Shown piece by piece: positions 34,321 to 44,195 of a stretch of DNA of 64,000 bases. Source of the stretch: Membranipora membranacea. Its lineage: Eukaryota > Bryozoa > Gymnolaemata > Cheilostomatida > Membraniporidae. How positions within the stretch are numbered: position 1 is the first letter of the stretch; every line of letters starts with the position of its first letter. Position numbers and translations under genes: made by a program. The stretch covers positions 34,384,283 through 34,448,282 of the forward strand of contig OU612066.1 in assembly GCA_914767715.1 (NCBI GenBank), given 5' to 3'. The notes under the pieces were generated by a model. The model did not search any database. It saw nothing but the letters and a program-made list of their open reading frames with translations, and had not been told where the DNA came from.

Positions 34321-35235
34321 CTAATGAGTCAAATAAGAAATAATTAGCCATGATTTATTGGAACACTCACATTGATTATTGCAGTAATTTTTCATCCTGT
34401 CCCAATAGCATGTACAGAAGACAGAGAAGATGACAGCCAAGGTGCCAAAAACTATCCCAATAATATACCATGTCAAAATTGGAGAAGTAACGGTTTTATC
34501 CTCCTGTTGTGATCTTTCGCTATCTCTAATAAATAGCGAGTCAATATAGTTTTGGTCCATAACCGCAGCCCAGTCATCAGATTGTCTTGGGAATAGTGAA
34601 ACGTACGCTGTTGGTTGGTTGTGACTAGGCATGATGCCTCGCAGACAAAATAGGTCTTTATAGCAGGAGAAAATTGATTTAATAGAACCATGCGCATATG
34701 AATGCTCAGGATCTTCAGTGTTCGGATTAGATGTCATGCAATTTATTGCTAAGTAATTTGAGCTCCTGAAAGCTCCCCCTACAGGAACATTCCAATCTAT
34801 GGCACACATCACTTCGGGAGCGGCAGGGTATTTTGTCTTGTTCACAGTGATTCTCCAATTTGTTGTACCTTTAGTTGAAGTGAAAATGGTTGGCTGCCAT
34901 GCAACAAATGACTCCTGCACTCCAGGGGCGATCAGGTTTGGTATCATTCCTATTGATCCTTCCTTGACCTCTGACGAAACATGAGATATCATCCACTTGC
35001 TGTAATTCTTTATTGACAATTCAAGTTTGCTATTAAGTGCTCCAGTGGCAACAGTGTCCCACAATTTCTTTACAAGGTCTAGCGAATTGCCTGCAAGAAC
35101 GGGGAGGTTGATGTTCCGTTTGATTCGAGCCTTTTCTTGATCACCAAAATTTGCTTGTCCATGTTGAGAAAGTTTTTTGTGCGGTAAAGAGTATGTTAAC
35201 ACAAACACCATCAAGAACACCACAAAGAGCTTCAT
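34321..35235 (-). CDS. actinoporin-like protein with propeptide and C-terminal membrane anchor
   Basis: A single open frame of 304 residues starting MKLFVVFLMVF. Residues 1-17 look like a signal peptide and 18-40 are a charged stretch ending in Lys-Arg (39-40), as in pre-pro actinoporins. From about 48 to 165 the order of features resembles actinoporins: an amphipathic SLDLVKKLWD helix, LELSIKN, an IAPG turn, TKGTTNWRI and a VPxGG...SSNY stretch in the membrane-binding region. The second half is diverged and has four Cys (144, 166, 191, 197), unusual for that family. Residues about 253-274 are a strong membrane segment followed by a Cys-rich tail (Cys 274, 276, 285, 289, 291). Classical actinoporins are soluble pore-forming toxins of about 175-180 residues without an anchor. 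Assignment rests on motif order, not a search; pore activity is not implied. Stop TAG at 34323-34321. Confidence 0.6.
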   Translation of the reverse strand: MKLFVVFLMVFVLTYSLPHKKLSQHGQANFGDQEKARIKRNINLPVLAGNSLDLVKKLWDTVATGALNSKLELSIKNYSKWMISHVSSEVKEGSIGMIPNLIAPGVQESFVAWQPTIFTSTKGTTNWRITVNKTKYPAAPEVMCAIDWNVPVGGAFRSSNYLAINCMTSNPNTEDPEHSYAHGSIKSIFSCYKDLFCLRGIMPSHNQPTAYVSLFPRQSDDWAAVMDQNYIDSLFIRDSERSQQEDKTVTSPILTWYIIGIVFGTLAVIFSVFCTCYWDRMKNYCNNQCECSNKSWLIISYLTH

Positions 35236-35321
35236 TCTCTAAGTATCGCAGCCTGATTTACTGTGAAATAACAACCAGCCTCTGATGCTTTTTAACATGA
35301 AGAGCACTATTGCTTTAAGAG

Positions 35322-35331
35322 CTTATACATA
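35322..35331 (-). promoter_or_regulatory. possible TATA-like element of the actinoporin-like gene
   Basis: The minus strand reads TATGTATAAG about 90 bases upstream of the ATG at 35235. A TTTCACAG just before the ATG region could instead be a 5'UTR splice acceptor. Inference only. Confidence 0.25.
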
Positions 35332-35842
35332 TTTTGGCCTTATCACACAAGCAAGACAGTAAACTGAGTGATAAGCAACTAACAAAACAATTGACCTTTC
35401 CCACAGCAGTTTGCTCCACCCACTAGAGTTCTCGAACATTCTTTTTGGCCTACAACTAAATGCATTCAACATGATAACCATGTAATTCAATACCTGGCAT
35501 GGCATGTTTCTCTAGTCAGTGTGGAATTTTGAGATGGTTTTTAACTTTGTAAGGTAACTTTGATAATTCTTCAAATCAATGAGAAGTAATTATTTTGGTG
35601 AATTTAGTTATGGTTTTGCTAATTGCTTTTGTCCAGAACATTCTTTGTTATTGTGCAGAATATAAGGCAAAGTAAAAATTGGATAATCATTTGATCTACT
35701 GCATTCATTGTATTCAGGATACATTGTTTCATTGTTACATTATCTTCATTGCCCTTTAGGGACCCAATTGTGTTGAGGATGTAAGGTGATAAGAGACTGT
35801 TTTGGCTCTCCCTAAACACATACACAACTAAATAAGTATGAC
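35332..35842. other. no gene recognised
   Basis: Only short open frames without motifs; upstream region of the actinoporin-like gene. Confidence 0.3.
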
Positions 35843-36034
35843 GGTTGTGACGTACTATAGGGGAAACATACGGCTTATTCCCAATGCCGATTGAAGGCGA
35901 TCACCCTGGAAGATTGAGAGGCCATAACTTCCTCAATATTTGGATTCTAAAGCTGGAATTCGCTCACATGATAGAATAAAATATGGAGAAAACAAGATGT
36001 GATACAAATTAGCAGCCTCAAAGTAATGCTTTAA
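35843..36034 (+). repeat. R2 repeat, solitary copy
   Basis: About 190 bases matching 52239-52440 (inverted) and 52660-52850 (direct), with boxes GAGAGGCCATAACTTCCTC, CGCTCACATGATAGAATAAA and GATGTGATACAAA. It looks like one arm of the element that is complete at 52.2-52.9 kb. Confidence 0.8.
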
Positions 36035-36057
36035 GCTTTCTTATATCATAATATTTT

Positions 36058-36403
36058 TAATATTATTAATGTAATCACCTACGCCTGCCCTGCATGGTAC
36101 AATCTATTATCAGACACTGACAAAATAAGACTAGAGAGGATACCGCGCTCTGCTACTAGGATTGTGCGGCCATTCGCTGATAACTATGAAAAGAGGATTG
36201 ACGATCTAGCATTACCAACAATAACAACCATCCTGCACACCCATTGTTTTAAACTCTTCACTAAAATAGCCAACGACGAACATCACCCTCTGAACTCTCG
36301 CATTAAGATAAATGGAAACAGAAAATCTGCTCGAAGAGCAAAGATAGATAAATATCAGCCATCAAAGTGTAGAACCTCCAAGAGACAAAAGACCTTTTTT
36401 TAA
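36058..36403 (+). pseudogene. LINE RT C-terminal fragment (CR1-like)
   Basis: The frame contains AYACPAWYNLLSDTDKIRLE, RIVRPF and CFKLFTKI, the post-RT tail of CR1/Jockey-like LINEs (ARPAWxP...LERIQ). It is 5'-truncated and directly follows the R2 repeat copy. The visible frame starts upstream of its first ATG (36164). Confidence 0.7.
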
Positions 36404-36419
36404 TTCTATATGCGATTTT

Positions 36420-37312
36420 ACACCTAATGCAACTCAGACTATCCTTTTATTTTGTTTTATTTATTTTGTTTAATTTATGTGCCATACTTTCGATACTATT
36501 AGCCTATTAGAGGTAGATATTAGAAATTAGACAATATACAAAATTCAAATTAAAAAAAAAAATTCAAAAAGACTCTAATTGACAACTGTCATATTCCCAA
36601 TGGCTGGGGGATGAGAGCTTTCACAGTTTCAGTCAGTTGCATGCAGCTTGCTAATGCACTGATCTTTCTGAATTTGGGTCGCAACCTGTGAACACCCACC
36701 TCCCCCTTAACTTTCACCTCCTAAATCAGGTGATGAATATTGCAGATCCTGAATGAATTATTAAAATGGAATTTTGAAAGATCCACTAATTATGACATGT
36801 TATTTCAAATTTTGGATGCTAAACCATATCATCATTTTTTGATCACTTTCCATTTTGCCGGCAGCGTTTTTGGCAATTAGCCGCTTATTGTGCAAATTAG
36901 TGTAGGTACATTATTTCCATTGAGATCAGCATGAAAAACTCTACCAGAAGCAATATTCAAACCCTTTCCGCCCAAAATCATAAATGGAAGTGACAAGGTA
37001 GGAGGGCGCTGCCACCGGACTATAAGACCAGATTAGTGATTTTTCTTTAGAATGACAGATGCATCAATTGTTATCCACAATAATCTACTGCATAATTATA
37101 TTTCATTACAATGGTGAAGATATAAGGAAAAAAACCAACAAATCTCACAAACATTTCTGAGATTGATACACTCACTTATTTAGCCGTAGCCTACAGCTAT
37201 ACCAACCAATCTTCAAATTTGTCTAGTGTGATGAATAATAACGACTATCATTCTTTATCTTATTTGCCTTCAATATCACTGTTGCAGTTGTGGTTTGACG
37301 TGATTATGCTGT
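36420..37312. other. no gene recognised
   Basis: AT-rich spacer up to the target-site duplication of the foldback element. Confidence 0.35.
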
Positions 37313-37348
37313 GCAACTTACCGTGGCCTATAACTGCCAGAGCATGAA

Positions 37349-38345
37349 GTGAAAACACACATTGACCCGCTACAAATTGAGACATTTACCCGCTGCAAAA
37401 CAGTTTTTACAAAATGACCCGCCGCAAATTGAGACATTTACCCGCCGCAACTCCATTTCTGCAAAATACCCCGCCACAAATCAGTTTTTGCAAAATACCC
37501 CGCCGCAAATTCAGAGATTTACCCGCCACAAATTATTTACTGCAAAATTCCCCGCCACAAATCGTTTTCTGCAAAATACCCCGCCGCAAATTCAGAGATT
37601 TACCCGCCACAAATTGTTTTCTGCAAAATACCCCGCCGCAAATTCAGAGATTTACCCGCCACAAATCGTTTTCTTCAAAATACCCCGCCGCAAATTCAGA
37701 GATTTACCCGCCACAAATCGTTTACTGCAAAATACCCCGCCGCAAATTCAGAGATTTACCCGCCACAAATCGTTTTCTGCAAAATACCCTGCCGCAAATT
37801 CAGAGATTGATCCGCTGCAAATCGGTTTTTGCAAAATACCCTGCCGCAAATTCAGAGATTTACCCGCCACAAATCGGTTTCTGCAAAATACCCTGCCGCA
37901 AATTCAGAGAGTTACCCGCCACAGATCGTTTTCTGCAAAATACCCCGCCGCAAATTCAGAGATTTACCCGCCACAAATCGGTTTTTGCAAAATACCCCGA
38001 CGCAAATTCAGAGATTTACCTGCCACAAATCAAGTTTTGCAAAATAACCCGCTGCAAACTCAGACATACACCTACTGCAAATTCACACATTGACCTGCTG
38101 CAAATAGGATTTTTTACAAAATGACCTGCTACAAATTCAGGCATTGACCAGCTACAAATCAGTTTTAGCAAAAAGACCTGCTACAAATCAGTTTTTGCAA
38201 AAGCACCTGCTACAAATCAGTTTTTGCAAAACACCTGCTACAAATCAGTTTTTGCAAAAAGACCTGCTACAAATTCAGGCATTGACCTGCTACAATTCAG
38301 TTTTTGCAAAATGACCTGCTGCAAATTTGCTGATTTACCTGCGGC
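37349..38345 (+). repeat. left tandem array of the foldback element (52-bp dimer)
   Basis: The 52-bp unit is made of a 29-base part (CCGCCACAAATCG... GCAAAATACC) and a 23-base part (CCGCCGCAAATTCAGAGA plus TTTAC). Successive starts at 37582, 37634, 37686 and 37738 show the exact period. The outer units (before 37500) and the inner ones (after 38050: CCTGCTACAAATCAGTTTTT type) diverge. All three plus frames stay open for long stretches because the unit has no stop; I do not regard these as proteins. Confidence 0.9.
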
Positions 38346-39710
38346 AAATGGAGGAAAGACCGTTTGTTTTATGTTTTATTGGTTTTGTCCCATCAAGAAC
38401 ATGAATGGAATGCTGTGCTGCATCCGTCAAACCTATATCTGACTCATTTTTACTGAATACATCTGCGTATTCCGTCAACAATGTGGCTAGCGCCCTTTGA
38501 TCATCTTGTGATTCAATCTCCTCGATTGTGTTATTGTACAGTATAGAAATATGCTCAGGCACTAAAGTGTTACTACTGGCCTGCTTTTGTGTATCTATCT
38601 GAATCACTTCCGATCTACCTTGTTCTAATGGCTGGCAGTCTGCTGTGCCATGGCAATCAGTCAAAGCACCCTCCTGCTGAGTGTGCATTGAATTGTCATT
38701 ATCCAAAGCTAGTCCTTTGTTTATCAACTTGTATTCTGCAAATACAGTTCCGGCCTTGATGATGATATCATCAGTTTCTAGATTGCAACAATGGACAAGA
38801 ATCCTGTTTTGCTCATCTGGCTTGCACAGTGTCAAAGTCACATACAAATTATCAGGTGATTTTGTGCCAACTTTTGATTGTGCAATCCCATAGTACCCAT
38901 TAATTTGGTTGCATATCCTGCCTGGTATTGCCATCTCACAATTCCCAGGAATTTTGATGGTATTCATAACCTGTATATTACTAACAATAAGTGAACCAGA
39001 TCTATCAACACATGAGAGCACTTTCTTGCCCATAGCTAGTGTTTTATTTTCAAAATCTAGAGCACACCTATTATTATCTAGAAATGAAATGCCTAATATT
39101 GCGTCATGTGTGAATTTACTGACTATGAATTCCTCATCAAACACTATGCCTCGTAATGCACATCTGAGGATGATCTTGCCATACACAGGCATCAGAGTAC
39201 CATCAGCCATCACACCGGATAGGTTTTTGACTGGTTCTAATTTTGATTTTGTTGCAGTTTGAAGTCTATCAAACACGTGCCTTGATAACACCGATCTAGA
39301 ACATCCACTATCGAGTAGATATAACATATTTCTCCCACCAGCTTTGCCTGGCATGTAAAGACATGAATTTTTCCCGTAGCTACCTACGCTACTACAACTG
39401 ACTACGTCAGACATTTCATTGCCTACTACATTCTCTGATATATTATCTTTGTCTATCGACAGTGAAATAGTTCTCTCATTACCGAGGCTGGTGAGATATT
39501 TATGTCCCTCAACTGGGCTGTGGGGATCATGATGACTAGGTCCCATCGCATGTAAGTCATTTCCTGGAACTTCGCCAGAGCTTACAGCCTCAAAACCTCT
39601 CGTCTCATCTTCCACAAGAATTTGACCTAAATTCTTCTGATCACTGCAGTTCAGTTTTGACATATCTCGGTATTCTTCACCAGCCAATTTTACTGACTTG
39701 GGTTCACAAT
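38335..39710 (-). pseudogene. Gypsy pol start: retropepsin and first residues of RT
   Basis: The minus-strand frame holds a retropepsin active site LYLLDSGCSRSVLS (DSG), followed by GIIL/ILGISFLDNNRC (the ILG loop), then the entry to RT (DVFSKNESDIGLTDAAQHSI, DGTKPIKHKT). It is cut off at about 38350 by the inner end of the foldback array, so RT, RNase H and integrase are missing. It continues upstream past the gag stop in the -1 frame. The first ATG at 39687 is therefore probably not the start. Confidence 0.8.
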
Positions 39711-39719
39711 TTGCTGGTT

Positions 39720-40691
39720 TTACTGTGAACCTTGAGTGTTTTCCGTCTTTTTATTTGGGCATTCTCTTGCCATGTGATCTTCAGCGCCACATGTATAACA
39801 AGCTCTCTTGTTAAACTTCCCGGGCCCCCCTTGTTTTACTAGGTGTTCAATGGCCTTGGTATTTCTTTCCATTACTTTATTGTTACTCTCTAAGAGTTCC
39901 AACATTTTGGACAGAACTTTACTCTCAGTATTTTCCACACTGTGGAGTTTCACATTGTTTGTTTTACTGTAATTATCTCTGCGATTAGTTACAGTCACAG
40001 CATTGATATCGCATTCTTGCTCATCATTGTACTGGTCACATTCCTCAACCTCTAAGGCATTGACCGGCCTATATCTATGTGATTGCATCGGCTGAGATCC
40101 AGCCTGAACATACTCGTCGGCAGCTCTGCATAATTCCACCACATTATTTAATGGCTGTGGTAATAGATACCGGTAGAGTGCCTTATTTTCAATACATCTT
40201 TTAACAGTTTCTACTGCTAGATCCTGCTGTAGATTAGCCCCCATGGTAGGATGCGCAATGCGCACTAATTTCATTATGTCTACACCGAATGAATGGAAAT
40301 TTTTCCCAAACTCTTTTCTAATTGTGGCAAGCTTATCCCGAGCTTGTCTCATGGTCATGCCAAACCTTGCTCTGAGATTAGCAATGACAACCTCTACAGT
40401 GTCACCCCGGGCACACTCTTGTGCAGATTTTTCTAGACATAATCTGATATTTAGGTGGGCAGCCTGTTGGTCCCAGTTATTTGCTTGTGCAACATCGGTG
40501 AATCCTTGGATAAATAATTCTACATCACCACATCCATCGTATTTTGGTGCCTTGAATTGCTGATTTCTGCCACCATTCAGTTGGCCAAACGCATTTTCAA
40601 GTATATTCGCTAGTCTGCCGACATCATCAGCTGCTTGCTGTGGTCGGGCTCTATTGGCCATTGTAAATCTTTGTTCTTGGTGATCTTGCAC
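39720..40691 (-). CDS. Gypsy gag (capsid-nucleocapsid)
   Basis: An open frame of 323 residues. The middle has the retroviral capsid-like pattern (FIQGFTDVAQANNWDQQAA, then LCLEKSAQECARGD, RARFGMTMRQARDKL). Near the C-terminus is one CCHC knuckle CYTCGAEDHMARECP. The frame is intact from the ATG 375 bases inside the LTR edge to TAA. In the family it packages element RNA. pol overlaps its end in the -1 frame, which suggests programmed frameshifting. The intact frame points to fairly recent insertion. Confidence 0.85.
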   Translation of the reverse strand: MQDHQEQRFTMANRARPQQAADDVGRLANILENAFGQLNGGRNQQFKAPKYDGCGDVELFIQGFTDVAQANNWDQQAAHLNIRLCLEKSAQECARGDTVEVVIANLRARFGMTMRQARDKLATIRKEFGKNFHSFGVDIMKLVRIAHPTMGANLQQDLAVETVKRCIENKALYRYLLPQPLNNVVELCRAADEYVQAGSQPMQSHRYRPVNALEVEECDQYNDEQECDINAVTVTNRRDNYSKTNNVKLHSVENTESKVLSKMLELLESNNKVMERNTKAIEHLVKQGGPGKFNKRACYTCGAEDHMARECPNKKTENTQGSQ

Positions 40692-41047
40692 TCTGCTGTT
40701 ATTTTATTTATTTAATTATATTCGCTGTGTTTCCCACAGACTTATTGGTTAAATTAACAAATGTGTACTGTCTCGCAGTATTTTATTCTATAAGACTTTT
40801 CACTGTGTTCACACAGAGCCGCTTGTTCGGTTAAAACTGTCTCGCAGTGTAAATAATAATATTCTAAATTTCGCCTAGATAATCAATTACTGATCTTCAT
40901 CACAGTATTTTTTTGTTGTTAAAAAAACAACTAGATGGTAGATAGTTACTGATCTTTGTCACAGTACTTGTCTACATTCATTCTAGCGAGTGTTATTAGT
41001 CTTTGTCAAAGCTCCTTGTTTAACTAATTTTTTACACAGTCACCATC

Positions 41048-41065
41048 CCTTTACTTCTGACACCA
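41048..41065 (-). other. Gypsy primer-binding site
   Basis: On the minus strand TGGTGTCAGAAGTAAAGG starts one base inside the LTR end. TGGTGTCAG is complementary to a tRNA 3' end of CTGACACCA, as found in Leu tRNAs (from general knowledge; not searched). Confidence 0.65.
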
Positions 41066-41066
41066 C

Positions 41067-41569
41067 TGTCGGGGAAATTTATCTTCCTGTGGCTGAGCCG
41101 GGTACAGTTTACTGTAACTTCCCGACGGCTCTTAATTCGAAAATTGACTGAGTAAAAATTTGTTAAGAAAGGCTACCAGCCAGACATAAAATATTGAAGA
41201 GTGTGCTTCAGTAATACAGACAGTAATACTCTGTTTGTGTGTTTGTGAATAATGATTGTAATGTGTTACCTCTTAGTGTGTGAATGCGAAGTATTTTAGT
41301 ACACTTGTGGCCTGGATAACATTAAACATCCAACTGACGACAGTAAAAAGCGTCCGCTGGGTATAAAGCGTGTGAGGGTTTATACCCAAAACTAATAATA
41401 TCTATTGATTACAGTGGTGATTGATACAGTGAATAACTAAAATAGGCAACTAACAGTGGTATTAAAAGTATTAAAATATGAGCACTGCCTGTTGAATAAT
41501 AAGGTGATGAATGACGGGCTGATGCAAGGCTATGGTACAGTCAAAGTCTAAGTAGCAGATTTCCCCACA
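41067..41569 (-). repeat. Gypsy LTR (503 bp)
   Basis: Minus-strand ends are TGTGGGGAAAT... and ...ATTTCCCCGACA, a TG...CA LTR with 11-12-base imperfect inverted termini. It is placed directly before the primer site and gag, as expected of the 5' LTR. Confidence 0.8.
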
Positions 41570-41585
41570 GCAGTTCCTAGTAGTA

Positions 41586-42170
41586 CCGTAATCCCTCACC
41601 TATAAGTCACCGGACTTATAAGTGAATCACCCCCCTCAGAAAACATAAAAATGCTCCAGACACTCATAAGACACCCCACAGCTATAAGACACCCCACAGC
41701 TATAAGACACCGTGTCTTATAAGTAAATCATATCAGTAGTTGATGTTTGGAAGCTCTCCATCTTTGAATTAAGCGTCTATTAATGTTCAATTCCATCGCA
41801 GTCTTGTCAAGGTTGTTATTCTTTACAACTGTTCTCAATACTTCCAGTTTCTGCTGAATGGTGTAGGAGGCTCTTGGCATGTTTTATTAATTTTGAAAGA
41901 CTGTGAGAGAGATATGATATGCTGATTGTTGATAAATTTGAATTTTGTGGCACGCATAGGCAAAAAACTGCCCCAAGAGGGTTTCGTACTCGCAATTTCA
42001 TGTTTACAAGGCGCACACTTTACCACTGAGCTATTCAGCTTCGGTGATTGCACAAGGTTTTAGTCCAAGCTAAATATATAAATGCTTCAAATGATAGTCG
42101 CGTCTATATGCTACTCTCTTACAGCCGCCTTCACTTATAAATCGTGCGATCTATAGGTGAGGGATTACGG
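41586..42170. mobile_element. Tc1/pogo-type MITE with TA duplication
   Basis: Ends CCGTAATCCCTCACCTATAA at 41586 and TATAGGTGAGGGATTACGG ending at 42170 are inverted copies, each flanked by TA (41584, 42171). Inside are two to three tandem copies of a unit of about 19 bases (AAGACACCCCACAGCTAT) at about 41660-41720, and a tRNA-like stretch on the minus strand (ATAGCTCAGTGGTAAAGTG ... GAGTACGAAACCC) at about 41975-42040. No transposase. Confidence 0.8.
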
Positions 42171-42601
42171 TAGGTGGCTTAGGTTGGTTGTTAAATTCAA
42201 CAACAATGCCAAATGCATTACTCATTACTGGTTTATCCCCAGGTGTCTATGTCAGTTAGGCTTGTTGAGTTTTCAATAAGTTCAGTGCTTTGGCGTTACT
42301 TGTTCAATCAACGCTATAGGGGGAGTTTAAGTTTGAGTTTAATCATTGAAGATACATAGTAGTAAAGGAGTTGGAAGGATGTAATTTTTCACTTGAATAT
42401 TTTCATGAGTGACTTGTGATGGTCTCCCTCAGATTGAAATTGAAACAAACCGAAACATGCTGTGATGTATACTATAAGCAATCAGAAAGTTTTTTGTAGT
42501 AAGTGACATCACCCTTTACTTGCCCTGAGTGAGTTGTCCCTTCCTAAACTGTAGGAAGACAACTAACTCAGCTCAGTCATGCATGGTAATTGGGCCATTA
42601 A

Positions 42602-42695
42602 TAGTTTGAGGGCTCAAACGGTTTTAAAATGGGTTAGTGGTGCGAAGCTATCGAACCCACTAACCCATTTTAAAACCGTTTGAACCCTCAAACTA
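42602..42695. mobile_element. 94-bp hairpin MITE, copy 1, with perfect 9-bp duplication
   Basis: The arm TAGTTTGAGGGCTCAAACGG... runs for about 40 bases and is inverted at the right end, around a loop GTGCGAAGCTATCGAA. GGCCATTAA occurs immediately before (42593-42601) and after (42696-42704). A 9-bp duplication is typical of Mutator-like elements. Confidence 0.85.
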
Positions 42696-42840
42696 GGCCA
42701 TTAATGTATATCTATTAATATAATAATGCATCCATGATTGTGATGCAACACTTCATGCCCAGGTACCTTGCATTGAACATGCTTTTTTATTGTACTGTTT
42801 GCCAGAACTGATTGGCATCTGTCACTTTGACCATTGTTGC

Positions 42841-42852
42841 GGGGGGGGGGGG
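42841..42852. repeat. poly-G run
   Basis: Twelve G in a row, then AGGGG. A matching poly-C run is at 47117-47127. Confidence 0.9.
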
Positions 42853-43176
42853 AGGGGTAGTTGCCACAAAATGGTTGCGAGTGTAGATATCAAAATGAAT
42901 CAAAAAATATATTTTAGATTATCAATTTGAATATCTATGATGTTCAAAATATGTGATTTGGTATAAGATGTGTTTTGGTGCTGATGTTGAAATTGAAAGT
43001 GCAGTCCCTCTCACCAAATAATTTACATGTAGATGTGATTGCCCTTCCTGATTTATCTTACTATCTTAGACAATGAACTCATTCAAAGCATGAGTGCAGA
43101 GGTGACAGTAGATGGCAAGAAAACCGAGAAACTGAATGACTTGAATGTTTAGGCCCCAAGTCCACTTGCGCTCTTG

Positions 43177-43269
43177 TAGTTTGAGGGCTCAAACGGTTTT
43201 AAATTGGGTTAGTGGTGCGAAGCTAAAAAACCACTAACCCATTTCAAAAGCGTTTGAGCCCTCAAACTA
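43177..43269. mobile_element. 93-bp hairpin MITE, copy 2
   Basis: Same arms and loop as the copy at 42602. Flanks GCGCTCTTG (left) and GCACTGTTG (right) agree at 7 of 9 positions, consistent with an aged 9-bp duplication. Confidence 0.8.
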
Positions 43270-43582
43270 GCACTGTTGGCAAGTCTTTGTCATCAATGTT
43301 CATCAATAAGCGAAATTATTCAAACTTTTGTGTCACATTGAACACAGTAATAAAATCCAGTTTCTGGTTTTCATGCTGAGACTGCATAATATCAATTGAT
43401 GGATGACCTAAGTTGCATAGGCCGATGAGCAGGAAACACACGAGCAATATAGACAACACTTGGTTGTATCCGCAGACTATTTTGTTGCAAATAATTACTT
43501 CAAGCTACTATGGAGGGGATCATAATAATTATTGTAAAATAGTAAAAAACAAAATTGAAATTGCAGCTAGTCATAACAAAAG

Positions 43583-44195
43583 TGAATTTGTAGTGGGTAA
43601 ATGTCTGAATTTGTAGCGTAGTATTTTGCAGATAACGATATGTGGCGAGTAAATCTCTGAATTTGTGGCGGGGTATTTTGCAGAAAACGATTTGTGGCGG
43701 GTAAATCTCTGAATTTGCGGCGGGGTATTTTGCAGAAAACAATTTGTGGCGGGTAAATCTCTGAATTTGCGGCGGGGTATTTTGCAAAAACCGATTTGCG
43801 GCGGGTAAATCTCTGAATTTGCGGCGGGGTATTTTGCAGAAAACGATTTGTGGCGGGTAAATCTCTGAATTTGCGGCAGGGTATTTTGCAAAATCTGATT
43901 TGCAGCGGGTCAATCTCTGAATTTGCGGCGGGGTATTTTGCAGAAAACGATTTGTGGAGGGTAAATCTCTGAATTTTCGGCGGGGTATTTTGCAGAAAAC
44001 GATTTTTGGCGGGTAAGTCTCTGAATTTGCGGCGGGGTATTTTGCAGAAAACGATTTGTGGCGGGGTATTTTGCAGTAAATAATTTGTGGCGGGGTATTT
44101 TGCAAAAACTGATTTGTGGCGGGGTATTTTGTAAAAACTGTTTTGCGGCGGGTAAATGTCTCAATTTGTAGCGGGTCAATGTGTGTTTTCACTTC
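43583..44195 (-). repeat. right tandem array of the foldback element
   Basis: The 52-bp two-part unit of the left array in reverse orientation, about ten dimers plus single 29-base parts near the outer end (44040-44150). Minus-strand open frames of up to 230 codons run through it for the same reason as in the left array. Confidence 0.9.

Larger units (their letters stand above)
38350..41569 (-). mobile_element. 5' half of a Ty3/Gypsy retrotransposon
   Basis: Order on the minus strand: LTR 41569-41067, primer site, leader, gag, protease, start of RT, then abrupt loss at about 38350 where the foldback repeats begin. No 3' LTR was seen in the window. Its location inside the foldback element suggests capture or a deletion after nested insertion. 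Confidence 0.8.

Noticed and set aside
37362-38124. Overlapping 243- and 236-codon frames as repeat proteins
   Set aside because: They arise because a 52-bp unit without stops is read in every phase; neither has a signal, domain or splice support.
37349-44195. The regular 52-bp arrays superficially resemble a CRISPR array
   Set aside because: The units are contiguous with no unique spacers, the two arrays are inverted copies, and the surroundings are clearly eukaryotic.
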